Shown here: positions 48,212 through 59,900 of the stretch, piece by piece
Layout of the letters: every line of letters starts with the position of its first letter
Position numbering within the stretch: position 1 is the first letter of the stretch
NCBI GenBank assembly: GCA_015501605.1
Contig: JADNRZ010000001.1
Location: 3,224,001-3,288,000, forward strand
Length of the DNA stretch: 64,000 bases
Reading direction: 5' to 3'
Source of the DNA: Panaeolus papilionaceus
Lineage: Eukaryota > Basidiomycota > Agaricomycetes > Agaricales
The notes under the pieces: model-generated
Seen by the model: the letters and a program-made list of their open reading frames with translations, nothing else
Database searches by the model: none
What the model was told of the DNA's origin: nothing
Program-made: the position numbers and the translations under genes

Positions 48212-50790
48212 TCAGCACGACTCGCCATCACTCGCATCAAGCGTCGAATCAAGGACATTACTCGAATGCGCGCCTTCGCTTATATGGAGCTTGATTGAGT
48301 ACCCTTTTTCGGATTTAACACGGCCATGGTTGCGTTCTAAGAGCTCAAATGTGGTATGAGACTATAAAATAAAACGCAGGGTGGTCAGCATCTCACATAC
48401 TCCAACATATACAACATAAAAATAAAAAGGGAGAGAGTGTGTGTAAGGAAAATACAGATGAAGATAACGCACAGCATAATCCCATTCCGGCACCCTCCTA
48501 TTCGCAATCGGCAGCCCAGAAAGTAGCACCAAATTCACCAACTGATGAATATGGCTCTCCTTCGTAAAATACAGCGTCAACAAGCTTTCTCCGTTATTCC
48601 GCGCGGCTTCGAGATCAGAGAAAACGTCGCGTAGCAGGGCGAGGGAGGTGAGGACGCCGACTTCTTCTCTGTTGCAGCCATTGTATATCAGTATAATTCG
48701 TCATTCACAACGAAGAGAGAAAGAAAAGCGCACTTCTCATCTAGGCCAATCACATACTCTTGCGTCGCCACCAAAACAAAAAGCGCCTTCGCGCGCCCAT
48801 ACAACTCATGAATTTTGCGGTCTTGTTGAGGCTGCTGCGACAGTGTCCGGCCGTGCTCGTCAAAGATGGTAAAAAGGAAGGTGCGGTGGTGTAGAGCGCA
48901 GTATTTGATGGTGTTGTAGAGTTCGGAGACCTGCGTGTGATGATGTTGGGTCAATGTTATTGTCAGAAAGAGCAGGAGAGGTGCGGGAGAGGAGAGGAGG
49001 GGGAAGGGGAGATATTCACCCGCGACGGATCAAATTCCTTTTGTTCGACATCACAGAAATCTTCAAACAGCTTTTCCCAACATTCGCGGAATAGCCAGGC
49101 TTCGTCACCGCAGCACCTATACAAGCAAATAAGCGTCAGGGATCAGATGCAAGCAGATAGATAGGGAGTAGGAATTTGGAATATTGGAGGGGCGATGGAA
49201 TAGTCGATAAAACCACAATTCTCTTCTTTTGTGAAAAAATACAATAAAATGAGGAGAAATGAAGCATACCATCGTTCCTGGCGTCTGGAATTTATGCCTC
49301 TCGAAAGTTCAATGACTTCCTACATGTCGAAAGAGACGTTTTAATTATGCTCCGCGTTTACTACTGGTTAAGTGAATAAAATATAAAGAAAGACGACAAA
49401 CAAAAAGGAATCGACCAAAGAAAAGAAAAAGGAAGATCAAAAGGAACGAACGAACGGATGAAGAAATGTACAATAGGGGTGATGGGAAGAAGGACAGGAA
49501 CGAGGGTATATGAAGAGGTGCCTTCTCCGCTCAATCGCGAAACCCAAACGAAACACTCCTCGAAAATCAAACAAAAAATCTCAATATTAAACTCACCTTC
49601 ACAACGTCCACTGACGCTTAAGCGGGGGTAGTGGTTGGGTGGTGAAGTTTGACCCAGTCCTGGTGCCTTGCTCGGTGGTGGTGTTGGGCGTGGAGGTAGA
49701 GGTGGTCGAGGTGGCAGAGGCATCACCACTTCCGCCCCCATTAGCCCCCGACATACTCGAAGCAGACCCACTCTGGCCAAGCTGCCGGAGCGGTATATTC
49801 TTATTGATGCTATTACTCGACTGAAAAAAACCCGCTTTCCAGGTTGCGAATGCACATCTAACGAGTTGTCGATGAATTGGAGGCGATGAATTAGGTGTAC
49901 CTTAAGAGCAATAGAATCTTGAAAAGGATGTTATGTCACTACACGTTCCGCCATACTTGTTTGTCTATAAATAAGCATCATCAGTTAGCGGGAGTGAACA
50001 AAGATTGAGATGAGATGTTGCGCACTCATAATCGGAATATCGTTCATCCAAGTGTTCACCTAAATCTCCTCTAGACTGATACCTCGCAGAATGTATAAAC
50101 TATCATCATCCAAAAACGTCATCAGCATTCTCAAAAAATAAAATACGGCACAAAAAATACCTCGCCACTCCATTTAAACACTGACGTCAACTTTGTCAAC
50201 TTCCTTGCCTGTCCAGCCTGTTTCTTCGAATAAACAGGCTTCAACTGCCCCTTGGTCCCAGGCAAATCGCTCTTAATAGAGAGCGCATTGCTTAATGTCA
50301 AGTCCTCACCATCCGCGCCTCGGTTCCGCGCCTCGATGGCAGTGGCAATCCGCCCGAGCTGCTCCTTGTCGCAAAGGATGATCTCTTCGGTCGACCCGTT
50401 GAGGAGCGTGATGAAGGGTCTTGTCCATGGTTTGCTGATTGGGAAGTTGAATTTGAGTTTTGCTATTTCTTCGTTCCGATGAAAAAGAAAGAAGGCGACA
50501 AAGTGCGTTTCGATCCACTGCGGATGCGATGAGAGTAATCAATCTTTGAGAGTACAATCGGCGTGTCGGAAGACGGTGGCCCTTCGATGGGATTAGAATG
50601 CGTCATACAGTCCTGCCAGGATATGCGCTGCCTTGTCTATTCGTCGCATGACACCACCTACGACTGGAGATTGGCGCGTTTCTGCATGAGTATATCCTCT
50701 GCTTACAGTGTCTTCAGAATTGTCGACGTCGATAAATTGTTCGTGGTTAGAGTTCAGTAGACTTGTTGCTGACCTTGTCGTAGGTTGACC
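48212..50790 (-). pseudogene. asp1: Asp1/Vip1 (PPIP5K) inositol pyrophosphate kinase/phosphatase pseudogene
   Basis: A decayed copy of the bifunctional inositol pyrophosphate kinase and histidine-acid phosphatase. Reading the minus strand from about 50790: DKVSNKSTE, EQFIDVDNSED and YTHAETRQSPVVGG are kinase (ATP-grasp) remnants with codons missing. A deletion then leads to KAAHIL and VFRHADCTLK, where the phosphatase motif should be RHADRTPK, so the catalytic Arg is lost. KLKFNFPISKPWTRPFITLL, DLPGTKGQLKPVYSKKQAGQ, HSARYQSR, a Ser/Thr-rich stretch, ERWCCGDEAWLFRECW, KYCALHHRTFLFTIFDEHGR, LYFTKESHIHQLVNLV and TFELLERN ... SIKLHISEGAHSSNVLDS follow before a premature stop at 48212. Introns are still present, so it came from genomic DNA. 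Frameshifts and deletions mean no product. Confidence 0.88.
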
Positions 50791-51179
50791 TCTCCTGCCT
50801 TATATAGTAATTTTTTCTTCTCTCTCTCTCCTCTTTCATCATGCTCCTTCACGTATGAGTCTGGACTTGGAAACAGAGTGGTAGGGACTCAATGAATTAA
50901 TTAATCCTCTACTCAACTGCCTACCCACATTCATTTCTCTCAGATACCCCACGTAGCCTACAACACCTACCACTACTGCAAGCCTGTTGGTACTTTGAGG
51001 TGATCCAAGATGGCACCAACGAGACGATGGTCCCAGAGTAAACTTGTGGTGGCGGCAAGTCGTTAATGCAAAAAGGAGTATTTAGATCATGATGGTGTTA
51101 GGGTGTGTGCTCCCTTTCTTTTCTCTTTTCTACTTGGGTTGGACGTTCGCTGATCCAACTTGACGCGATTGATGTCTAC

Positions 51180-52078
51180 TTGTATAGGGCATAACCCGCT
51201 ACTTTGACACCCCGCCTGATAAGAATGCTAATTGTGGGGTAGAGGGTGAGCGTAAGACGGCAGTGTGTCCTGTGAGGGTTGTGAATGCTTGTTTTTGTCG
51301 TCATCTTGTTTTGGGCACTGATACTAACGCGAATGCTCTTATCTATCACAGTGCCCAACATGCCGTGCGCGCGACGAACACTCGACACGGTCAAGTCCAA
51401 TCACCAAAGCCTGCTTTACGTGTGGGGGTGAAGGGGCATATTAACGCTGTATGTGTATTTTTTCGTCTTGTTCTCTTTATGACCTCGCTAATTTAATTTT
51501 ACTGATTTATTTAATTTTACTGATTTATTTTATTTTATCTATTGACTTCCATATCTATAGAATTGCTTCAATAGACGCTCAGGGCGCGTTATGATATCCA
51601 ACCGGGACCAGGAGTACGATCGGTGTTTTTCATTGTTTCATTGAACTAATGTCAGTGGTTATCATGTTTATCACCTTAGCATTCGTCTAATTATTTTAAA
51701 TACTTTTCTTACTCTTCACAACCCCTCTTTACTCATCCTGCGCCAACCCCCTACTCTCCTCTTTTTCTATCCTTTACTTTACTCACCTAGGAATGTCCAA
51801 CATGGTGACGCATCTACAAATATTTCAGTGAAGCTCAATAACACACCACCCTCGAGCGGTACCTGGAGAAGAACGGCTTGTTGTTGAGCAAAGGCGGCGA
51901 GGCTTATATTGTGGATGATGTATGGTGTTATAATTGTTGTGGTGGGAATGGACATTGGGGAGATGTAGGTCCAATTTATTTAATGTAAAAGAGGAAAAAA
52001 GGAGACATGTTTACTGATCATTGGTTTTTTAGGACTGCGACCACGCCCGAGTCCCACCCAAGGATCACTCTGTTTAGT
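51180..52078 (+). pseudogene. Air1/Air2-type zinc-knuckle protein pseudogene
   Basis: Homology to Air1/Air2-like CCHC zinc-knuckle proteins, RNA-binding subunits of the TRAMP complex that works with the nuclear exosome. On the plus strand: RYFDTPPDKN, then a knuckle-like NANCGVEGERKTAVCP in which the His has become Glu; then in another frame CPTCRARDEHSTRSSPITKA and CFTCGGEG, a frameshift, GHINANCFNRRSGR after an intron, QEYDRC, RIYKYFSEAQ followed by a stop, LERYLEKNGLLL, and WCYNCCGGNGHWGDDCDHAR near the end. Several knuckles have lost Cys/His ligands or gained residues. Introns remain. It is divergent to the Vip1 pseudogene 390 nt away, suggesting both were copied together. Confidence 0.75.
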
Positions 52079-52119
52079 GCTTAGAACGTGATGAAAAGCC
52101 CCTTAGAAAGCCAACACAG

Positions 52120-52240
52120 AACATTGTTGCTGGGGTGTTCAGGGACCCGAACTGCGAGGGGTTGAACGAGGTGATTCAGAGAAAGAGGAGAAACATGTTG
52201 GGATTGGAAAAGTGAAAGCTCGATTCTGTTCATCATCAAG
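52120..52240 (+). pseudogene. Questin-oxidase 3' fragment, copy 1
   Basis: About 110 nt matching the intact gene near 43935-44045: the stretch for FRDPDGEKLNEMSKR and HVGIGKV, with single-base changes and indels that destroy the frame. It directly precedes NACHT copy B, just as the real gene end precedes copy A. Confidence 0.72.
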
Positions 52241-52325
52241 ATCTGTGTATGTAATACGTATATCATCCGGTGCCGTACCATAAGACTGCCATCTCAGTTA
52301 CCAGTAGATTGTGGGCGCCGCATTT

Positions 52326-55300
52326 TCACCTTTGCGAACGCTGAAGTGCATACTGTCTCTCCATACGCTGATACAGAACTGTGGTATACTGTCTCTCCAC
52401 AAGCCGATACATAACTGTGAAATCGCGCCACCTCGCCTCTATTGACCAGGTCTTCCAGTCGATAGGATGGCCTGTACTTGGGTCTATCGTTTTCTTTGCT
52501 ACATCATATCCAGCAACACCTAGCTTGTCGAAAAACCTTTCATCGCGTTTGGACTCTGTGTCGCCAGTGTAAATCCAGCTACTTTCAAACCCATCGACCG
52601 GATGTGGCCCAGCACCATTGCGTATGAGGAACAACTATTTTCATACAGTCAGTGTCCTCAACAATGAAAACGGTTCCAGCCAATAGTAAAACACGTACGC
52701 GTATATAATCGTGCAAGTGACCAAGACTGTGTCTTTCGGTCCGACTTTTGTAGGCATATGCGTCGACGAAGTGAGGCGGAGTGGAAAACCAGCGGGGCAG
52801 TGTGCAAGGACTTGATTCACTTAAAAACGAGCACCATAATTCTTTTTGAGACTTAGAATAGGGAAAGTCGAAGGTAAAGAGTGTGTCCTCCATTGTTAAA
52901 ACGACATGGGGTGGGAAAAGCTTTCGCGAGGTTTCTTCCAAAGCAGAGACTACATCGACTGAAGGGGGGCAGTACCCCCATATAAAGTGGCCGATATAGC
53001 ATAAGAGGACACTCGCTGTGAGTGCACGCCAATTCTCGCCTCCTGTCCGCTTTAGGTAGTCAATGGCATCCTGGTTTTCAACAATAAATCGGGAAGAGTC
53101 TGAATCTTCCAATGCATCAAACCTACATAGTGGAGTTGTGTCAGTGATAATACATTGGTAAGCTGGAAGTGGTTCAAATACCAACATAGAAATAAGGTGC
53201 TTGATCATGAATGAGGCCGCAGAAGGTACCAGGGCCTGCCATTCGGCTATTGCATGCCGTTGCAAGTTTTCGATATCGAGTGCATCCTTCTCGGGAGGTG
53301 GCAAGTATTTGTCAAGGACATGCATAAATTCGTGCCATTGGGACTCCCGGTAATTCTTTAGCAAGAACTGGTGCTTTTTCAAGGAACAGAAGTGCCATGC
53401 GTCAACTCCTGTGTCACGTTTAATGCAGCCCTTGACATGCCATTCAAATAAGTTACGAGGGGGATTGCCTCGCAAGCCGGGGTAAGTTGCGAACAGGTGG
53501 TCTGTCTGATACATAACAAGTAATTCCAGTGGAAGTCGCGCACTCGCGAATTCCTGGCGCCATTGGAGTCGCATCCTTGCCACTGCTGGTGCAAAAACCG
53601 ACCATAGAACCCGGTCAATGGTGTTGCCAATGTCAGCTCCATCTGGGCTGGAAAAATTATCATGTAGCACACAAAGAATCATATAAAGCATCTGGTTGTG
53701 CAAGGTGTCCCACCGGGCAAGTTGTGTGACCACTTGGTCACTGTAGGAAGGGTGGTAAGATGTTTGAGTTTGGAGTAGGATCAAGAAACAGTAGATAATA
53801 TATTGTTCATCTGCCACAGTTAGACTTGATTCTGCTGTTGTGGTATAAAGTATGCTCAGGCACCTCTCTTCTGAAAGAAAAAAAACAAACACACTCACCA
53901 CTCAGTTGTCGTAATGTGGTTTCACAAAGCTCCTTGTCAACGCTCAGGATATTAATATAAAATTCCTCTGATCGGTGTGGGTCTAACAGAAACTCGAGAA
54001 GTGATGCGTGATGAAATACGGCTGGATAGGTTGTGGCTTCGTCATCATGACCCATTAATTGCATCCCATCTTCGTCGCAATTCATGATGGACTGCAAATC
54101 AATCAGAAGTGTGTGCACAGAATGGGGCAAGGATAGAAGGATGCGCAGGTATCCTCTAGAATCGACACCAAGCATTTGACCCCGAAATGTGTTTGTGGTG
54201 ACTCGAAAGGCTAAAATCTGGTGGACAAGCTTTGGGTGCTTGGTTTGACGGAGAATGTGAAGATACAGCGCATCCAGATCTGCATAAGGTCGATCATCAC
54301 TAGGAAGGGTGTGCTTCAAAATGGCATCCAGTCGCTCAGTGGGATCACCCCGTAGATCCTTGATGTATTTTATAATGGTGGAGGCGTAGACAAATTGGCC
54401 AGAAGCGCGCCTGATAATCTCCTTGATAAACTCAGGTGATGGCCAACCAGCTGGAATGAGGTATTTGAGCGGATGTGATTGCTTGATTTCGGCAGTCTCG
54501 TCGTTCATGAACACTTCAATGTCGTGGTCGCTATCACAGTGATCCAGGAGCGAAATACTCCGCAAAAACTGCGGATTCTCTGACTGTTTCTTCGTTATCC
54601 ATGATCGAATGACTAGCTCTGGTCGACTCGCTAGAAACACAGAGCACGGGAAGACCTCCTGGTGACTAATGAGTGTAGCAAGAGCCTCCAGTACTTGGAT
54701 TTGGCCGGCTTCTTCGTTGCACTCGTCCAAGCCATCGATAACCAGAACCCTGGGTAACACGCAGGGAGTACCCTCATGGCTGGCCGTGTCCAGTTGAAGC
54801 TCCCTCAAGGGCTCGATAATAAGCGCCACAACTTGTTCTGTGAGGGTAAGGTCGAAGACAGATGGTCTGGTGGCGATGACATGCTCTACGAAGCGCTGTA
54901 AGCCAGGTACGATTTCGGTGAGCTGGTAAGCGATGGTAGTGATAAAACGACCCTCGTGACCGCGATGACTATTGAGATGCGCCGTTCTCGAGAAGAAAAA
55001 GGAAGCGGCAAGATTCGATCCCGCTCGAAGCTCCATGGCCAAGGTCTGTGCAATTGCGGACTTTCCTGCCCCTGCAGAGCCGTACAACCACAGAATTTGT
55101 GAAGGACCATTCCGAGTCCAGTTCCGAGTCGTATTCAGAAATCCAGTCCTGGTGTTTGGGTGGCATTTGGGTGGATCATATCGATCCTTGGAGTTGAATG
55201 CTGCTCCTGGCGACGAATGTTCGTACAGAATTTGTATCGCTGCACACACGTCAGTCAAACATTACTCTCACTACAATTACACAGGAAAATCTCACCACTT

Positions 55301-55848
55301 CTCATATTGAGCACTTGATGGGTATGGCGCTGAAATGTGGGATTTCCACCGTTAAACAAGATTTTGCTGTTGGGACCAAAGATTGCTGGGTGCGAATCCG
55401 GAGCAGCTGCAAGGTTATGACATCCGTGTAAGTATATAAATCTGTAATACCACACAAGGCAGCAAACCTGATGCGTAATTGGCTCCTTCAACATGGCTAG
55501 CTTGTTGCAAAGATGGAAATCCGTCGGCCTGCACCAAGTTCGATGAGCTTGGGACACCTATGTCCGCCTCTGGGTCACCGGGTTAGGAGGAAAGCGTTAG
55601 CTTACATTTTATGGACAAGTAATACGGACAAAGCATACGTTGTGACGCTTTGACTCCACTTGGAAGAATGGAAGGTCCGCTGGCAGACGAGCGAGAGTCT
55701 GAAGCAGAACGATTGCATCAAATATAAGTTGGGGGTATACCCAAGTGACCTGACGCAGCCTCGCCTTACCTTTGGACGTTTCTGAAAGACTCTGCGGCGG
55801 TGGACTTGAGCTACGGAAGAGAGACCGAATGCGACGCATTGTGTGCAA
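52326..55848 (-). CDS. NACHT NTPase (NLR-like), copy B, with full C-terminal domain
   Basis: Intact paralogue of copy A. The start lies at 55848 or, more likely, at the internal MRRIRSLFRSSSPPPQSL (55839). The N-terminal exons encode a module shared with A (GVPSSSNLVQADGFPSLQQA, KILFNGGNPTFQRHTH, LNMRSG). The NACHT core has LYGSAGAGKSAIAQTL (Walker A) and RVLVIDGLDECNEE (Walker B), and FLASRPELVIRSWITKK follows. A short intron near 53870-53899 joins the core to a C-terminal region (LEFLLDPHRS, RLPLELLVMYQTDHLF, KRTGGENWRALTASVLL). Beyond the point where A is cut, B continues with FSTPPHFVDAYAYKS and RWRDFTVMYRLVERQY, and ends in a tandemly duplicated 12-codon unit. No WD40/ANK/TPR repeats are seen. 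Likely cytosolic, possibly a heterorecognition or immune-type switch; the ligand is unknown. Confidence 0.86.
52350..52421 (-). repeat. Two-copy 36-nt in-frame tandem repeat in NACHT B
   Basis: Units 52350-52385 and 52386-52421 are similar (both begin ATACTGTCTCTCCA on the plus strand), and each encodes 12 residues around a VERQY or MERQY core near the C terminus. The length is a multiple of three, so the frame is kept. Confidence 0.75.
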
Positions 55849-56469
55849 GCAGGTAAAAGGAAAAGGGGCTCAGGTTGTCGAACTGTGTTCATACAGGGTG
55901 TGAAAACACCATAACAGCATGCCCACAGGCATATGGCCACATCAGCTTCAAGCAGTACATTCTTAGTTTAGCACGTTGACACAAATCGATACAGATGGAA
56001 CTTGTACTCACATGTCACCGCCATTCGTACTTGGTGGCGACGAAGTTTTTTCGCCATTCTATGTCTGATTCTATATCAAATTTATTTTTGCGCACCTGTA
56101 GTAGTACAGCCTGAGAGCGAATAGCCAAAATGTCCACAATGTCCCCATAATTTGGGAAAACTAATGAAGCCATAGCCAAACCAAAGACTGCCAATGGTGG
56201 CGAAGGTGAATCATTATGGCGCCTTGTAAATCATACGTTGTGCTGCACAAAAGTTATCCATGAAAATAACTTATCATCGTAGGTTAAAGCGTATATACAT
56301 GCCGTATGGAGCCATATGAACTTCATGCAAAATTGATCAATGGATGGTGACAAGCCGCAAGGCTGAAAAACCCTGGCGACAAGCAATGTCAAACATGATG
56401 TGCTTCCAGATCGCGAACAACTTGACATGAAGCCGCGAATACGCCAAAGCACTACGACTGCTAGTTTTC
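55849..56469. other. Upstream flank of NACHT copy B
   Basis: No gene is supported. Much of it aligns with 47600-48020 (flank of copy A), for example the segment with TGTACTCACA followed by GTACTTGGTGGCGAC. Shared sequence ends near 56350. Confidence 0.55.
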
Positions 56470-56740
56470 ATCATCCTCCATGAGTTTGGGTCATGGTCAG
56501 GATGAAGATAATTGGGACCAGAGTGCGTTGGCATGGGATGCGGCTTGGGATAGCAAGGATTGACTTATGTACTGCTGAATTACGAAACAACTTTTTCTGT
56601 GTAGTATTTGTACAGCCCCATACGAACGGAAATGAAAACAAAAGCAAAAACGGTTCCTCATTCATTCATGATGTTTAAATACAGTGACGTAAATTGGCAT
56701 GACTAGCATTACAATGACAAGATGCAAATTGCAAAGAAAA
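56470..56740 (+). pseudogene. Questin-oxidase 3' fragment, copy 2, with 3' flank
   Basis: Matches the very end of the intact gene (LGHGQDEG...WDRSALGWDAAWD, here LGHGQDEDNWDQSALAWDAAW, given as separate similar segments) with its stop, and about 170 nt of downstream sequence including AAATACAGTGACGT and GAGCATTACAATGA-like words. It lies directly between NACHT B and the IQGAP gene, marking the far end of the duplication. Confidence 0.82.
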
Positions 56741-56940
56741 CCTCAAGCGTCGTAAGAAAGAGTAGATGCAGAGATAGATGTAGAGTCCAAATGGAAAGAT
56801 TGAAAAATAATAATGTAAAGACAGAAAGAAAAACAAAGAAAGAGGTAACGTGAGTATTGAAATCATCAAGCATAGAACCTAAAGGAACAGCAGAAATAAG
56901 TAAACAAATCAATCGCATGCCGGAACCATGGAATAAAAAC

Positions 56941-59900
56941 CTACTTCTTGTTAATCTGGAACAAGAACTCCTCGAAATTCACCTGCGCCTTGCCATTCAA
57001 AATCGGTATGGACACCTTCTTCTCATACTTGGCCTGCAAGAGATCTTCCATCCTAATATCCTCAGACGTAATCTTGGATGAGATACCCATAATCTGCGAC
57101 TCGAGCACAATCTGGAATACACCAGGCACGTTGGACGACATCGTGATCTGGAGCTTGTCGAACTGGCGCGGCGAGTACTGGTCGATGGAGAGGAGGATGC
57201 CACGGTCGTAGAGCTCCTTAGCTGAGTAGAGGAATGACCCGAATTGCGGTGCTTCTCCTGCGCGTTGGAGGTCGCGCATGTGGAAGTATTGTTTGGTGAA
57301 GGGGAGAACGAATCGTCGTTTTCTGAAGGAATAACAGACGGTTAATATCATGAAAACATGAAGCATCATTATAAGACTTACCCTTTCCCTTTCTGCATCG
57401 TGTTCATAGCAGCCTCCACGTAATTATGGTAGCTCTCAATCTTTTCTTCAAACAGCTTCTTCCTCTGTGCAAGTTGTTGCAACGCCTCATTCATCCTATC
57501 CATCTCTCTCTGCCTCTCCAGCCTCTTCCTATGCTTACTCCTTACATCACCTGCAATAGCGTCCAAAACACCCTGGAACGAGTCCTCCCTTGTAACGAGG
57601 CCCAACCTTTCCAGCTGGATAAGATTCGAAATTGCGCTGATCTTGACATCGCTAAACGTGAGCCTAAATACCCCACACAAAACCGCGCCGGTTAGAACAT
57701 CCATACCCCACAACATCATCAAGTAAGCGGAGCAACTCACGATCTGATATCCTCAAGACGATATGCCGAGTCATTCCCCACTGCCGACGGCTGACGACGA
57801 GAACCACGCATCTCATTTGCGATCTCGGTTTCGAGGACTTCTGCCCATAGTGCTTCATCTTCAGGTCCCACTGATTGCATTAACGAATCCCATAAATTCG
57901 AAGCGGGCTGGACACGTAGTATAGCAAGAACGCCACGTTTGGCTTGCACCCATAGTGTCTTCTCTTCCGCTTGTGGGTCTGCGCCACATTATGAGGTGTC
58001 AGAGATGGATGGGTCAGGTTAGCGAAATGCTGCTCACCTTGAACCAGGGCGAATCTGTTAGTAAGCTCCAATGTGATGGCGGTGTCGCGTGCCTCTTTGA
58101 GTTCGGCGCTCAAGGGTGGAACAGGCCCCAACTCGCTGATGACGACCTTGAGAGGGTCATCAGAACCCGCGATCTAAAGAACTCGTGAGCTTCCATTCGC
58201 CAGCTCAAAGGTGGATATTTTAATTACCAGGACATTGCGATATTGCAAGATGAGCCCATGAATGGTGTAGATCTCATTAGGCGAGATATAAATAGGCTTC
58301 GGTTGTACTGTTGCGTCCAAAAACTCGTGTGCGTGGTACTGCACTTCAGCCTCAGGAACCCTTGCGACTATACAATGCGCAGGCGGTTAGCTATTATCCA
58401 TCAAAGGAGTTGAAAAGTATCGCTCACTCTCCAAGAACCAAGTAGACAACTGCTGAATTGCAACTTGAACAAATGCATTCAAAGGAACAAGACTTGGCTT
58501 GTCCTCATTGAACTCGAAGCCAGTCGTGATCTGAGTCAACACCTTTGAGATTTGTGAAAGGTTCTTCTTGCCCGTGGTGAGACTGGTAGTCTTGGGCACG
58601 AAATCAAAGGTCTCGGGTTCGCTAGATTTTTGCATTAGACAAATTCAGACCTTAGTAGAACCTTTTAACTCACGTCAATGCTGGCTTGATGTACTGGTGG
58701 AACACCATGCGGCCAATACAAGTGCTATAAACTTCGTCGGGAAGGCCAGGGAAGCGTTCCTGTAGGGAATTAAGCGTCTCTCTTGCCAAGTAACGCATGT
58801 TGTAGGGCATCCTCTGAGTGGATCCAACCAAAGCTTTGATGAATGCCTCGGTCCAATGCTGCAAAATTTGCAGGTCTAAGGGACACAAGTCAGTTCATTT
58901 CACATAGAAAATAATGTAGTGAACATACTGCGAATGTAAATCGGACGTGTATCAAGGTCGACAATCGCCTCTCGGAATGGAAGATCCTTGGGCGTCATGC
59001 TCTGTTTACCGGACCGAATCTCCTCGAGCTCAATGCGAGTGCGATGGATCTAACACCTGCGTCAATACAAATGTCTCATAAACATCGTCGCATGAAAATC
59101 ACGTACCACACAAGCATCACACTCAAGGTCAAGATCCGTCAGGTGGATGAGTTCAGAGATGATAGGGCCGAGCGTCTCCCGAATGTAGGTAATTTGTCGA
59201 GGCCTGACATAGTGCAAGGCGATTTCCATATACATTGGCTTGGAATAAATCAAAGCGTCGATATCAGGAGCATGCATGATTTCGTCACGAACGGCAAACT
59301 GTAAACAAGCTTTAGTAAAAAAGAAAGATATACACATGAAAAAACTAACCTGGAACAGCTTAAGCAATAAGAAATCCTCCCTTCTATCTTGTCCATATCC
59401 AAACAGGTTAAGCACAACCCTCTCCACAAACTGCCGGCTCGACTCTGGGACATCATCCATCGAGAGCCTCGCAAACAGCCGAGTAAGGTACTCTCCCCTC
59501 GTCTGGAGAATATAAAACAGCTGCTGATACAGCTCCAGTTTATGCCTCGCTTGATGATCCAATGTATTCGGTCCAGAGAACGGATCACCATGCGCCGCCA
59601 ACAACGACACATGAGCAGCCCTCACATCCGCCGCGTCAGCCCTTCGTCCCCTCGCCTTAATCACGTCCTCACAGCTCTTCAGATTCTGCACAACCAACGC
59701 AATCCGCCTATCCAAATCCGTCACCTCCGTCTCCAGTGCCTGATTCTCCCTAATCGATTCCACCACCCTCTTCCTCAGCCTCTCCACCTTGATCTCCTCC
59801 TGGAAATCAGCCTCGGAGTCGTCCAAAAGATGCACAAAGTTCTTGATAGTGCCAACCGAGACGTTCTTGCCCAGAGTGAGCTGGCGATACTGCTCCCTCG

